A stretch of DNA of 64,000 bases from Salegentibacter sp. (GTDB taxonomy: Bacteria > Bacteroidota > Bacteroidia > Flavobacteriales > Flavobacteriaceae), in the NCBI GenBank assembly GCA_017795085.1, contig CP051246.1, positions 3,784,514 to 3,848,513 of the forward strand, written 5' to 3'. The notes under the pieces are model-generated. The model was given only the letters and a program-made list of their open reading frames with translations, did not search any database and had not been told where the DNA came from. This document shows positions 45,182 to 54,694 of this stretch, one piece after another; position 1 is the stretch's first letter; every line of letters begins with the position of its first letter. The position numbers and the translations under genes are program-made.

Positions 45182-46429
45182 CTATTTCACAAAAACCCTC
45201 TTTAAATGTTTCTCATACAAATTATGTGTAACCGCTTCTTCTATTGATTTTCGGTATTTTTCAATAAATTTAAAAAAGTTTTCATCCTTTTCTGCGGCCA
45301 ATTTATATGCACAATGCATCAATTGCCTGAAATGCGGATTAAAAAGTGGTTCTTCCTGATTATGCCGAAGTGCTTTTGCCATTTTCTCACATCCATTATT
45401 TCTAAATTCGGCTACTTTCGGGAGTTTACTTTTATCAATATCCAAAACATCGGGGTAAGGTGAAGTTAACTCGTCAAATCGATTCAAAGCCTCTTCATAA
45501 ATTTCCAGAGCAAATTCAAATCCGTCTTCCCCGCTTTCAGCAATTACATTTATTTCTTCAACCCAGGTGGTGCCGGCGGTTTTTACATGTAAACCCGTAT
45601 TGTGCTTTTTAATTAGCCGATTCATAATAGGATAAATGGAAAATTTATCGCTTCCGCTATGAATGCTGAGTTTTAAATCTGCAGGTAAACCAAATTCCTT
45701 TTTAGCAAAATCCAATACCAGTAAATCTTCCTCAAATTCTTTAGAAAATTTTTCCAAATCACCTTCGTAATCAATGCCTTTGTTGAACCTTCCTGTAAAT
45801 TTGGGAGCGATAGTATTTACGGGAATTTCATAAAAAGCAAAAGTCGCCAGCACAAAAAATAACTCTTCCGGAGTCTGTGGATTTTCCACTTCATCCATCG
45901 AAACCTCCACCACAAATTCCTCTGATTTATTTTCTTCGATATAGCTATAAACTTCCGAAGCTTTTTTTGCGGCAAACAGAAAAGTTTCCAAAATTTCATC
46001 CAATTCTTCTTCGGAAATTTTAAATTCTGACTGAATTCCCGGAATATTAATCTTTTGCTGAAACTTTGCAATGAATTTTAAAAACTCATCTTTCTCTTTT
46101 TCCGCAGCACTTTTTCCGATATAATCGGCCACATCTATGGTAAAGAAATTACTTACCGGTAAATAAGCGTCTACTTTTTTAAGATCTATATGGTCAGCAT
46201 CTACAAAATATTTTCCTGAAAAATTCAAGGCTTTTATCGCAGCATTGGCTTCCTCCCGAACCAAATGAGGTTTGGAATTTACCGTTTCGTGCTCTCGATG
46301 CGATTTATTCCAAACCGGAGTGACTTCAGCGCCATTTTCCCACGCCTGAAGCACCGCTCTTAACTGCGCCTCACCTTCTTTTCCAAATCGATCTCCTGTT
46401 CCGAATGAATACTTTCCTAAACCTGCCAT
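45182..46429 (-). CDS. uxaE: Tagaturonate epimerase UxaE
   Basis: A 415-aa protein of the UxaE family, which interconverts D-tagaturonate and D-fructuronate in the cytosol. The landmark segments include SFGTGDRFGKEGEAQL at the N-terminus, KYFVDADHIDLKKVD, APKFTGRFNKGIDYEGD, LSIHSGSDKFSIYP and HVKTAGTTWVEE. In this locus it joins the galacturonate branch to the fructuronate/mannonate branch encoded by the next two genes upstream. Confidence 0.9.
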   Translation of the reverse strand: MAGLGKYSFGTGDRFGKEGEAQLRAVLQAWENGAEVTPVWNKSHREHETVNSKPHLVREEANAAIKALNFSGKYFVDADHIDLKKVDAYLPVSNFFTIDVADYIGKSAAEKEKDEFLKFIAKFQQKINIPGIQSEFKISEEELDEILETFLFAAKKASEVYSYIEENKSEEFVVEVSMDEVENPQTPEELFFVLATFAFYEIPVNTIAPKFTGRFNKGIDYEGDLEKFSKEFEEDLLVLDFAKKEFGLPADLKLSIHSGSDKFSIYPIMNRLIKKHNTGLHVKTAGTTWVEEINVIAESGEDGFEFALEIYEEALNRFDELTSPYPDVLDIDKSKLPKVAEFRNNGCEKMAKALRHNQEEPLFNPHFRQLMHCAYKLAAEKDENFFKFIEKYRKSIEEAVTHNLYEKHLKRVFVK

Positions 46430-46492
46430 AATACTATCATTTTAAATTTACCATTATGAAGTTCACTCTTTGGGGTTAAGGGCTTCGGGCTT

Positions 46493-47299
46493 TTACACGC
46501 CACTAAACGCACTAAATCCACCATCTACGGGAACTACAATGCCCGTTACAAAAGATGCGGAATCGCTGGCTAGCCAATTGGCTACCCCTTGTAATTCTTC
46601 AGCTTCGCCAAAACGTTTCATCGGCGTATTCGAAACAATAGTTTCTCCCCTGGCAGTTAAACTTCCATCTTTATTTAGTAATAAATCCCGGTTTTGCTCG
46701 CCGATAAAAAATCCAGGAGCGATGGCATTTACGCGAATTCCATCGCCATACTTTTGAGCCATTTCCACAGCCAGCCATTTGGTAAAATTATCTACCGCCG
46801 CTTTTGCCGCCGAATAACCTACTACCCGAGTAATAGCTTGCTGCGCAGCCATCGATGAAATATTGATAATACTTCCCTTTTTGTTTTCGGCCATTTTTTT
46901 AGCAAAAATATAAGTAGGCAATACCGTTCCTTTAAAATTAAGATCATTGACTTTACTAAAATCGTCCAAGGAAAGATCAAAGAAATTTTGATCCGGACTA
47001 ATAACTGCCCCCTTTATGTTGCCACCGGCACCATTTACCAGAATATCGATTTTACCCCAGGCTTTTAAAATTTTGTCCCTGGCTTCTTCCAGGCTTTGTT
47101 TATCAAGTACATCGGCTACCAGGCTCATTGCTGTTCCGCCGGTCTCTTCAATTTCTTTTACACGATTTTTAACCGTTTCAGGAGATCTTCCCAAAATTCC
47201 GACTTTTACACCCTGTGCAGCAAGACCATGGGCCATCGCACCACCAAGCACGCCGTTTCCTCCTGTGATTATTGCTGTTTTTCCTTCTAAACTGAACAT
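46493..47299 (-). CDS. SDR-type fructuronate reductase (D-mannonate oxidoreductase)
   Basis: A 268-aa classical SDR: TGGNGVLGGAMAHGL (NAD(P) site), VNGAGGNIKGAV, INISSMAAQQA, YSAAKAAVDNFTKWLA (Tyr-Lys) and VPVDGGFSAFSGV. It sits between uxuA and uxaE, where Bacteroidetes usually encode the SDR that reduces fructuronate to mannonate, replacing the unrelated long-chain UxuB of E. coli. The role is assigned from family resemblance and position. Confidence 0.85.
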   Translation of the reverse strand: MFSLEGKTAIITGGNGVLGGAMAHGLAAQGVKVGILGRSPETVKNRVKEIEETGGTAMSLVADVLDKQSLEEARDKILKAWGKIDILVNGAGGNIKGAVISPDQNFFDLSLDDFSKVNDLNFKGTVLPTYIFAKKMAENKKGSIINISSMAAQQAITRVVGYSAAKAAVDNFTKWLAVEMAQKYGDGIRVNAIAPGFFIGEQNRDLLLNKDGSLTARGETIVSNTPMKRFGEAEELQGVANWLASDSASFVTGIVVPVDGGFSAFSGV

Positions 47300-47307
47300 T
47301 GTAATTT

Positions 47308-48495
47308 TTATTTATAAGAATTTATAATCCCGGCTTCAAGACCTCGCAGCTCTGCCAGACCTCGCATTCTTCCTATTGCCGAATACCCGGGATAAAATTG
47401 CTTTTCCTGGTCATACATCATTTCGTGGCCGTGGTCGGGACGCATGGGTAATGATTTTCTACCTGTTTTTTGCTGAAGGTCGAAAAACGTCTTCATCAAA
47501 TCATACATTCCGGCGCTGCCTTTCAAATGATTGGCTTCATAGAAATAATCTGATTTTTCCCGCTGTACCGAACGCAAATGCACAAAATGAATTCGCTCGT
47601 AGTATTTTGAAATAATCTCCGGTAAATTATTTTTAGCCGAAGCCCCTAAACTCCCGCTGCAAAACGTGAGTCCATTAGCTGTTGAAGGCACTTTCTCAAA
47701 TAAATAATCCAGGTCTTCTGCATTACTAACAATTCTTGGCAAGCCAAATACCGGCCATGGCGGGTCATCAGGGTGAATGGCCAAATTCACCCCGCTTTGT
47801 TCAGCTACCGGAATTACTTCTTCTAAGAAATAAGCTAAATGTTCCCGTAATCTTTCCTCTGAAATCCCATCGTAAGCAGCCAATTCATTTTTTAATTTTT
47901 CAAGCGTAAACCCTTCTTCGTCACCCGGCAAGGCCATTAACATGCTTTGCTTTAGAACCTCCAGTTCTTCACTACTTTTAGCCTTAAAGCGTTGTTTGGC
48001 TTCCTGCTGAATTTCGTCGGAATAATCGCTTTCGGCATTTTCCCTTTTCAGGATAAACAAATCGAAAACAGCCAGTTCAACTTTATCATGAAGCAAAGCC
48101 GTACTACCATCTTCCAATTGAAATTTCACGTTGGTTCGCAGCCAATCTAGTACCGGCATAAAGTTATAGCAAACGGTGTTAACGCCACATTTTCCTAAAT
48201 TCCTAAGGCTGATTTTATAATTTTCGATAAACTCATCGCGCTCAGGTTTTCCGAGTTTTATGGCATCGTGTACCGGAAGGCTTTCTACCACGTTCCAATG
48301 CAATTTGAATGGATGTTCTTTATTGCTTTCTTCTAATACGGTAATTCGCTTTTCTATTTCCCCTACACTCCAGACCTCTCCTACAGGAATATGGTGCAAA
48401 GCGGTCACCACGCCTTGTGCCCCGGCCTGTTTTATCATCTTCAGACTTACCGGGTCTTTCGGGCCGTACCATCGCCAACTTTGTTCAAATATCAT
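47308..48495 (-). CDS. uxuA: Mannonate dehydratase
   Basis: A 395-aa enzyme converting D-mannonate to 2-keto-3-deoxy-D-gluconate. Family blocks are FEQSWRWYGPKDPVSL, GAQGVVTALHHIPVGEVW, NLAIHPDDPPWPVFGLPRI, GLTFCSGSLGA and SLPMRPDHGHEM, with metal-binding His and Cys residues. The frame opens at a TTG (48519); the ATG at 48495 gives the usual start just before the WRWYGP motif. It lies within the pectin operon. Confidence 0.95.
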   Translation of the reverse strand: MIFEQSWRWYGPKDPVSLKMIKQAGAQGVVTALHHIPVGEVWSVGEIEKRITVLEESNKEHPFKLHWNVVESLPVHDAIKLGKPERDEFIENYKISLRNLGKCGVNTVCYNFMPVLDWLRTNVKFQLEDGSTALLHDKVELAVFDLFILKRENAESDYSDEIQQEAKQRFKAKSSEELEVLKQSMLMALPGDEEGFTLEKLKNELAAYDGISEERLREHLAYFLEEVIPVAEQSGVNLAIHPDDPPWPVFGLPRIVSNAEDLDYLFEKVPSTANGLTFCSGSLGASAKNNLPEIISKYYERIHFVHLRSVQREKSDYFYEANHLKGSAGMYDLMKTFFDLQQKTGRKSLPMRPDHGHEMMYDQEKQFYPGYSAIGRMRGLAELRGLEAGIINSYK

Positions 48496-48558
48496 TGCTT
48501 TATTTAATTTTTTGGTCAAGCTTTAAGTTACAAAGCTTCTCATGTTTTAATGTGAAAT

Positions 48559-48906
48559 TTATTCTAAAAAGTCTTCCCGTAAGGGACTAAAAACGTCGAT
48601 AAGCATCCCCGCTTCCAGGCATTTCACGCCGTGTTTTAAATTCGGCGGTACTAGAAACCCGTCTCCGGCTGACAGTACTTCCTTTTTTCCATCGATGACC
48701 ACCTCAAATTTTCCGGTAGCGACATAAGTACTTTGGGTGTGAAAATGACTATGTTCATAACCTATTGCGCCTTCTTCAAATTTCACTTTCACCTGCATGA
48801 TTTGGGAATTGTAATTCACCAGCTGTCTTTGAATACCTTTATCTACGGTTTCCCATTTATTTTCAGCTTCTTTAAAATAGTTGTTTTCTGAACTTATTCT
48901 TGCCAT
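48559..48906 (-). CDS. kdgF: KdgF: cupin for unsaturated uronate linearisation
   Basis: A 115-aa single-domain cupin. The metal site HSHFHTQ (His52, His54, His56, Gln58) with His92 in NLKHGVK matches KdgF, which opens 4,5-unsaturated galacturonate to 5-keto-4-deoxyuronate. Its product would feed KduI/KduD, and a partial kduD lies at the right edge of the window. It implies lyase-derived oligogalacturonides, although no lyase gene is in view. Confidence 0.88.
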   Translation of the reverse strand: MARISSENNYFKEAENKWETVDKGIQRQLVNYNSQIMQVKVKFEEGAIGYEHSHFHTQSTYVATGKFEVVIDGKKEVLSAGDGFLVPPNLKHGVKCLEAGMLIDVFSPLREDFLE

Positions 48907-48909
48907 TTT

Positions 48910-49695
48910 CTATTCTTTTTTTGAAAAAACTTCCTTTTGTTTTACTTCTTCTTTAATATAATTTGCCAGGGGCAACTCCTGTTTTGCAATATCCTGAAGT
49001 GCGAGTGTAGCTACCAAAAGCGCACCCTTTCTGGATAAATGGGTGTTGTCTTCTTTGCCATTTTCGTAATACTCGTGCTCACCAGGTTTAAAATGGAGAT
49101 GTAAACTTTTAGAATCTTCAAGACCATAGAAAAGTTCCAGTTCCTCGGTAGAACGTTGTAAATCTACAAACGGAACCTCCATATCCTTAGCTACAAGTCT
49201 GGCAACCAAAGGATATTCTCCATGAGTATCCATCAAAGTTCCATGTTCATTAAAATTTCTTCGAACTATAGAACTAAAAAGCACCGGGTTTGCTCCTTTT
49301 TCCCGGGTTTCATTTACAAATTTCTCGAGATTAGCCCGGTATCCTGTAAAAGGATTGGTAAACCGGCTTGGTGCTTTGTATTTTTGATCATTATGGCCAA
49401 ATTGAATAAAAACATAATCTCCGGGTTGCAGTTTTTCCAAAACGGCTTTCCAACGGTCCTGACCAATAAAACTTCTACTACTACGGCCATTCTTAGCGTG
49501 ATTATCTACCCCAATTTCATCTGTTAAAAGCTCAGGCAAAACCTGCCCCCAGCCATGTTCAGGATTTTCCTCGGGATTTTTTTTATCAGACATGGTAGAA
49601 TCACCGATTAAGAATAGATTAAGCTCTTGAGCCTGTAGGTTTATTGTACCCAATACGAAGGGCACCAACAAAAAGAGTTTTTTGAAGATGTTCAT
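48910..49695 (-). CDS. Rhamnogalacturonan acetylesterase (CE12, SGNH hydrolase)
   Basis: A 261-aa exported esterase with a signal peptide (residues 1-22, ending LQAQ). The SGNH blocks are GDSTMSD (Ser33 nucleophile), HAKNGRSSRSFI, FIQFGHNDQK and DNTHLSRKG (Asp216, His219). It removes acetyl groups from pectin backbones, exposing them to the neighbouring methylesterase and GH28. It starts three bases before kdgF in the operon. Confidence 0.9.
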   Translation of the reverse strand: MNIFKKLFLLVPFVLGTINLQAQELNLFLIGDSTMSDKKNPEENPEHGWGQVLPELLTDEIGVDNHAKNGRSSRSFIGQDRWKAVLEKLQPGDYVFIQFGHNDQKYKAPSRFTNPFTGYRANLEKFVNETREKGANPVLFSSIVRRNFNEHGTLMDTHGEYPLVARLVAKDMEVPFVDLQRSTEELELFYGLEDSKSLHLHFKPGEHEYYENGKEDNTHLSRKGALLVATLALQDIAKQELPLANYIKEEVKQKEVFSKKE

Positions 49696-49770
49696 GTTTT
49701 TTCTTTTATATTGAAAATTAATTTACTCGCTATTCGAGTTTTAATACTTCGGAAATCGCCCCGAAGCACT

Positions 49771-50772
49771 TTACTTTTTTGGATTCCAGGAATCTTTGTG
49801 CTTAAAAATATTGGAAACAGTGTATTTTTTCGCTTCTTTTTTACTGAGTTGCTTTGACCATTTTAGCCTCTTAGAAGTTTCAGCCCCGGGACCGAAATTA
49901 TTGTATTCAGCATAGAATGTTGTCTTCTGTTTATCGGGAAACATTTCGTCCCCATGCCAGGGGTCCCAGCCTTCCGGTAAAATATGATCCCCAAATTCAG
50001 AATTGATAAAAACGGTTTGTGCATAAGGTCTCCACGGCCTACCGAGGTAAACTTCATTTACATCTTTAGCAGCAATCAATTTACAATCTGTAAAAACAAA
50101 ACCAAATTCCTGGTTTGAAGTAGTGGCCGCTGCAGTGATATAGGAATTGCGCAAACTTTTAATCGTACAGCCTTCAAAAAGCACTGTGGCCTGCCCGAAA
50201 ATAAAATCAGTAGTCCCTTCAATATAACAGTTCTTGTAATATTGTCGGCTGCTTCCTGTGGCAGCATAAATAGTGTCCTGACATCCCAGAATATTCACGT
50301 TTTTACTCATAAATTTATCACCTTCCACGTGCAAAGCTACCGCCTGACCTTCTCCACAGGAACTGTTTTTAACCGTAAGATTTTCCAACTCAATTTCATC
50401 GCCTGTAACAAGCAATGTGTAGGAAGTAAATGTTGAGAGTGTCTCCCCGGTAATACTATCTTTTTTTCCGGAGTAATCATTATTGGTGATTACAGTTTTT
50501 TCCCGGTCTTCACCAATTAAGCGAAGTTTATGCTTCCAGGTAGGGATTTCAACTTTCTCATTGTAAATCCCATTCTTAATATAGATTTCAACAAAACCCG
50601 GGCCTAAATCCCGGGTTGAATTAATTGCTTTCTGGATTTCGGTAAAATCGCCATCGCCAGTTTTATCTACGGTAATTTTTCGGTAAACTTCATCATTTTG
50701 TGCTTTTACAGCAACAATGAATAAAATCGAAAATAACAGCGAAAAAACTGCATTACTGCTCAGTAATTTCAT
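49771..50772 (-). CDS. Pectinesterase (CE8 pectin methylesterase)
   Basis: A 333-aa exported enzyme with a signal peptide (1-24, ending VKAQ) and a right-handed beta-helix. The catalytic motifs are present: ILGCQDTIYA, GTTDFIFGQATVLFEGC and YLGRPWRPYA, carrying the two aspartates and the arginine. It de-methylates homogalacturonan. Its first 20 bases overlap the end of the GH28 gene, so translation is probably coupled. Confidence 0.95.
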   Translation of the reverse strand: MKLLSSNAVFSLLFSILFIVAVKAQNDEVYRKITVDKTGDGDFTEIQKAINSTRDLGPGFVEIYIKNGIYNEKVEIPTWKHKLRLIGEDREKTVITNNDYSGKKDSITGETLSTFTSYTLLVTGDEIELENLTVKNSSCGEGQAVALHVEGDKFMSKNVNILGCQDTIYAATGSSRQYYKNCYIEGTTDFIFGQATVLFEGCTIKSLRNSYITAAATTSNQEFGFVFTDCKLIAAKDVNEVYLGRPWRPYAQTVFINSEFGDHILPEGWDPWHGDEMFPDKQKTTFYAEYNNFGPGAETSKRLKWSKQLSKKEAKKYTVSNIFKHKDSWNPKK

Positions 50773-52210
50773 CGTATTTTTTGCCGTTAATAGTTACATT
50801 TTTGAAGTTTATCGGCTCAGCATTCTTAACCGAAAGCGGCGTTTCCGCATTTTTGATATGTACATTGGTTAGGTAGATATCCTCTATCGGACGTTCTTCC
50901 CTACCATCAATAAGGAGTCCGTATTCTCCGCCATTTTCAACATTTATATCCTCGAGATGAATATTCCTGATTGTTGGCATATGCTCTCCTTCCTGATTAT
51001 CATAAATGGCATAATGCGTATTGATTTTTAAAACGGCTTGTTTTACCTGCCCCACTTCAAGGTTTTTGGCAAAGATATTTTCTATGGTTCCACCGCGACG
51101 AGTATTGGTCTTAATACGGATAGCGCGGTCAAGGTTGGGAGAATTCATTTTACAGTTTCTGATATAAACATTTCGCACGCCACCAGAAATCTCGCTACCC
51201 ATTACCACTCCGCCGTGGCCATCTTTCATTTCGCAGTTTTCAACCACGATGTTTTCACTACTAATACCTACGCGTCTACCATCATTATCACGACCAGATT
51301 TTATCGCAATACAATCATCCCCGGTATCAAAAAGGCAATTTTTAATATGCACATTCTGGCTATATTCCGGGTTGCAACCATCGTTATTTGGACCATGGCT
51401 TTCTACCGTAACACCATCTACAGTTACATTATTAGATTTTGTTGGGTGCATTACCCAAAACGGAGCGTTGATAAACTTAACATCTTTTATCAGTACATTT
51501 TCACATTCAAAAGGTTCAAAAAAGGTCACTCTAAATTGATGGCCTTCACCAAAAACACGCTCTTCCACAGGCACTCCATCTTCAACCATTTGACTTAAAC
51601 GCGGCAAATTATGTTCATTACGCTGATGGACGTCTCCTTCTTTATGACCATATCGTTCGGCACCGCTCCAGGGCCACCAGTTATCATTTCCGGCCTGGCC
51701 GTTAAAAACCCCTTTTCCGGTTACTGCAATATTTTTTTGCTGATAAGCATAAATCAAAGGAGAATAGCTCATAAATTCCATGCCTTCATAAGAAGTATGA
51801 ACTACGGGCAGGTAGGCATTTTTATCTTTAGTAAAAAGGATTTCAGCCCCGTCTTCCAAATGGAAATTTACATTGCTTTTTAGATGAATTGGCCCGGTAA
51901 GGTATTTTCCTTCAGGAACAACAACTTTACCACCACCTGCCTCATTACAGGCTTTGATAGCTTTAGCAAAAGCTTCAGAATTATCGGTTTCTCCGTCTGG
52001 TGTTGCTCCATAATCATTTACATCAAAAGTTTTATCAGGAAATTCAGGGACTTCAATATTCTTTACTATTTCATCGGCTTTTTTCCAATGTCCTGCTGTA
52101 GGAGATTCCTTTTCAGAGGATTCCTCATTACTCTTATTGTTTCCGTTCTTACATGCTGAAAATACTGCAAGAATAAGAAGTAAACTGTAAAATTTTAGAT
52201 TTCGGTTCAT
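50753..52210 (-). CDS. GH28 polygalacturonase lipoprotein
   Basis: A 485-aa lipoprotein (lipobox FSACKNG, Cys20) with a GH28 beta-helix. The active-site blocks are GPNNDGCNPE, DTGDDCIAIKSGRD, GHGGVVMGSE and RAIRIKT, giving the three catalytic aspartates, the histidine and the RIK substrate-binding residues. The DVNDYGATPDGETDNSEAF opening is typical. It cuts polygalacturonate, probably from chain ends, at the cell surface. First gene of the operon, with a LacI-type operator directly upstream. Confidence 0.95.
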   Translation of the reverse strand: MNRNLKFYSLLLILAVFSACKNGNNKSNEESSEKESPTAGHWKKADEIVKNIEVPEFPDKTFDVNDYGATPDGETDNSEAFAKAIKACNEAGGGKVVVPEGKYLTGPIHLKSNVNFHLEDGAEILFTKDKNAYLPVVHTSYEGMEFMSYSPLIYAYQQKNIAVTGKGVFNGQAGNDNWWPWSGAERYGHKEGDVHQRNEHNLPRLSQMVEDGVPVEERVFGEGHQFRVTFFEPFECENVLIKDVKFINAPFWVMHPTKSNNVTVDGVTVESHGPNNDGCNPEYSQNVHIKNCLFDTGDDCIAIKSGRDNDGRRVGISSENIVVENCEMKDGHGGVVMGSEISGGVRNVYIRNCKMNSPNLDRAIRIKTNTRRGGTIENIFAKNLEVGQVKQAVLKINTHYAIYDNQEGEHMPTIRNIHLEDINVENGGEYGLLIDGREERPIEDIYLTNVHIKNAETPLSVKNAEPINFKNVTINGKKYDEITEQ

Positions 52211-52221
52211 GTCTTGTTATT

Positions 52222-52235
52222 TGTAATCGATTGCC
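52222..52235. promoter_or_regulatory. LacI-family operator upstream of the pectinase operon
   Basis: TGTAATCGATTGCC contains the central-CG palindrome AATCGATT that is typical of LacI-family operators. It lies 12 bases before the GH28 ATG, in the transcribed leader or promoter, and 199 bases from the start of the divergent LacI gene. No second copy was seen in the other intergenic gaps of the locus. Confidence 0.6.
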
Positions 52236-52433
52236 TAAAATATAAAAGTATTGGCAAACCACCATATCAAAACATGTAAATTTATTTATAAAAGCTTATA
52301 AACAAGCTAACTTCAGTAAATAAAAAATCTTTTACCGAGCCCTGGGGGTTTTGTTAAAATTTATGGAATAAAAAGGTGTAAAATTTAATTTTTTATAGTA
52401 TATATGTAATTAATTGCATTACCAGAATATACA

Positions 52434-53453
52434 ATGAAAGAGAAAGTTACTATTTACGATATCTCCAGGAAGATAAAGATGAGTGCGGCAACAGTATCAC
52501 GCGCTTTAAACGATCACCCTAAAATAAGTCAAAAGACCAAAGAAATAGTTCGAAAGGCTGCCCGGGAAATGAATTATAAACAAAACCGTTTGGCACAGGC
52601 TTTAAAAAGCGGACAAAGTAAAAATGTAGGGGTTATTGTGCCTTATATAAATCGCAGCTTTTTCTCGTCGGTAATTCGGGGCATAGAAGAAGAACTAAAG
52701 CCCAACGGCTATCACGTAATTATTTGTCAAACCCATGAAAACTATGAAAATGAGGTTGAACAAATAGATACTTTACTCAACACACAAATTGACGGTATTT
52801 TTATGTCTATTTCCAAAACCACAAAAGATACCGAGCATATTCGTAAGGCGCTGGATGAAAATGTGCCTTTGGTATTTTTTGACCGTAAAAAGGAAGTCCC
52901 CGGGGTAAGTTCAGTGGTTATCGACGATTATAAAGCAGGTTTTTTAGCCACTGAACATCTAATTGAACAAGGTTGTAAACGTATTGCCCACCTTTCGGGT
53001 GATTTAAACCTGGATATTTATTGCGAACGTTATAATGGTTATGTTGCTGCACATAAAAAACACGGTTTAAAGATCAACCCAAAATTTGTGGTGAAAATAA
53101 ACAGCAAAATTGAATCGGGAATTTCTGCGGTAAAGAAGCTTTGGAAGATGGATGAAAAACCCGATGCCGTTTTTTCTGCCAGTGATTATACTGCACTTGG
53201 GGCGATTCAGCAATTAAAGAAAATGGGGGTTAAAATCCCGGAAGAAGTTTGTGTAATGGGCTTTAGTAATGAAATTTTCACCAAATATATGGAATTACCT
53301 ATTTCTTCAGTAGACCAAACACCTGTAACAATGGGAAAAATCGCTGCCCAGGTTTTCCTTGAGAAAATCTCAGGCAGCGAAAACTTGAAAATTGAAAAAA
53401 AGGTAGTGTTAACCCCTAAACTCCAATTAAGAGATTCTTCTTTAAGGAGCTAG
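52434..53453 (+). CDS. LacI-family transcriptional regulator of the pectin locus
   Basis: A 339-aa repressor. The N-terminal helix-turn-helix is TIYDISRKIKMSAATVSRAL with the hinge NRLAQALKSG, followed by a periplasmic-binding-protein-like ligand domain (NVGVIVPYINRSFFSSVIRGI; GVKIPEEVCVMGFSNE). It is the only gene on the plus strand in the uronate locus, placed between the two minus-strand runs. It probably responds to a uronate or KDG-like intermediate; the ligand is not predictable. Confidence 0.92.
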   Translation: MKEKVTIYDISRKIKMSAATVSRALNDHPKISQKTKEIVRKAAREMNYKQNRLAQALKSGQSKNVGVIVPYINRSFFSSVIRGIEEELKPNGYHVIICQTHENYENEVEQIDTLLNTQIDGIFMSISKTTKDTEHIRKALDENVPLVFFDRKKEVPGVSSVVIDDYKAGFLATEHLIEQGCKRIAHLSGDLNLDIYCERYNGYVAAHKKHGLKINPKFVVKINSKIESGISAVKKLWKMDEKPDAVFSASDYTALGAIQQLKKMGVKIPEEVCVMGFSNEIFTKYMELPISSVDQTPVTMGKIAAQVFLEKISGSENLKIEKKVVLTPKLQLRDSSLRS

Positions 53454-53469
53454 GAAAGATGCAAAAAAT

Positions 53470-54654
53470 TTAAAAATACGGAATATTAACTTCTACTCCG
53501 TTTTTCTCTGCAGATAAATAAGCAGCGTAGATAGTAGCGGTAACAGCTGCTGCCAATTCACTATTACTCTCAATTGGTTCGTTAAAAGCAGAAGACCGGT
53601 AAAATGCCTCCATTTCATGTTGATATCCGTTGAACCAGGCTTCATCTGGTGAAATGTTAGACCAACCTTGTTTTGTACCGGTTTTTTCTACCACATAAAT
53701 ATCTTTAAAGATCTCATCTACAGGATTATAAGTTTGCATCGCGTTGTTAGGCGTGAGATTACAAACCGTTCTGTGATTGCTTGCATGAACCTCCAGATAG
53801 TTTTTCACACCCCCTTGTAGTAGTTCACTAGCCACCACATCGGCTACAGTCCCATCTTCAAAAACAATGTGGGTAAAGGCATAATCTTCAACATCGGTAT
53901 AAGAATGCCTCAAATTTTTATCATTCTTATAATTTTCCAATCGGGTTATAGCGTGGGTTCTGCAACTAACACTTTTAGGCATTATGGGTTTACCAAATCG
54001 TACGCGACCCTCCACAGCCTTAAGATATAGCGCTCCAGCCAATGGATGACAGCCTTTTCCCATCAATGAGCCGCCCCCAGACAATCGCCACTTTCCGTAA
54101 TCTAAGGAATGTGAACCTGAATGAGATTGTTGCGCCTGTATCCATAGTATCTGAGCTGCGGTCTTTTCTATAACTTCCCTTTCTTTCTGAATTGCCGGAG
54201 CATAGATCCAATTTTCCGCATACATTATAGAACCGTTACTGGATTTCTCTGCATCAAGCATACGCCTAATACTTTCCCGAGCCTTTTCTAAACCTGCTTC
54301 TTTGGAAAAATCATCTCCGGAAAAATCAGCACTCCCATCCCCAAAATAACCGGTAAAAGGTTTTTCAATAATCACATCCTTATCACGCCGCAGCACCTCA
54401 ATAGCGATTTGCTCGTGGGTGACTGGTGGCGTGCAAAGATGAACGATATCGGAAGCATCAATTAAATTAGAAAGTTCAGAAAAGGGAGTAAGCCCACGTT
54501 CCTCAGCAAAAGATTTAGCATTTTTCGGGGTTCGTGAAAAAATCCCGCTGATTTCTACTTTACAACCATAGACTCTCTGAATGGCATCAAAATGGAATTT
54601 GGCGGCAAAACCGGAACCAACAATTCCTGCTTTTACAATCTTTTTTTCTGCCAT
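53470..54654 (-). CDS. Gfo/Idh/MocA-family oxidoreductase
   Basis: A 394-aa NAD(P)-dependent oxidoreductase with the Rossmann motif GIVGSGFAAKFHF near residue 10, CTPPVTHEQIAIEVL and the family's EKP motif in DVIIEKPFTG. The C-terminal domain holds GKGCHPLAGALYLK with a likely catalytic histidine. No signal peptide is seen. It is last in the uxaB-uxaA run. No standard galacturonate step is unassigned, so it may handle another pectin sugar or a side-chain derivative. Confidence 0.85.
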   Translation of the reverse strand: MAEKKIVKAGIVGSGFAAKFHFDAIQRVYGCKVEISGIFSRTPKNAKSFAEERGLTPFSELSNLIDASDIVHLCTPPVTHEQIAIEVLRRDKDVIIEKPFTGYFGDGSADFSGDDFSKEAGLEKARESIRRMLDAEKSSNGSIMYAENWIYAPAIQKEREVIEKTAAQILWIQAQQSHSGSHSLDYGKWRLSGGGSLMGKGCHPLAGALYLKAVEGRVRFGKPIMPKSVSCRTHAITRLENYKNDKNLRHSYTDVEDYAFTHIVFEDGTVADVVASELLQGGVKNYLEVHASNHRTVCNLTPNNAMQTYNPVDEIFKDIYVVEKTGTKQGWSNISPDEAWFNGYQHEMEAFYRSSAFNEPIESNSELAAAVTATIYAAYLSAEKNGVEVNIPYF

Positions 54655-54694
54655 TTGCTAAGTATATAAATTTTTTAAATTTTATTGCTTCGCT

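Noticed and set aside
51038..51598. A 186-codon plus-strand frame
   Set aside because: It lies wholly inside the GH28 gene on the opposite strand, whose product has every catalytic motif; the antisense translation resembles nothing.
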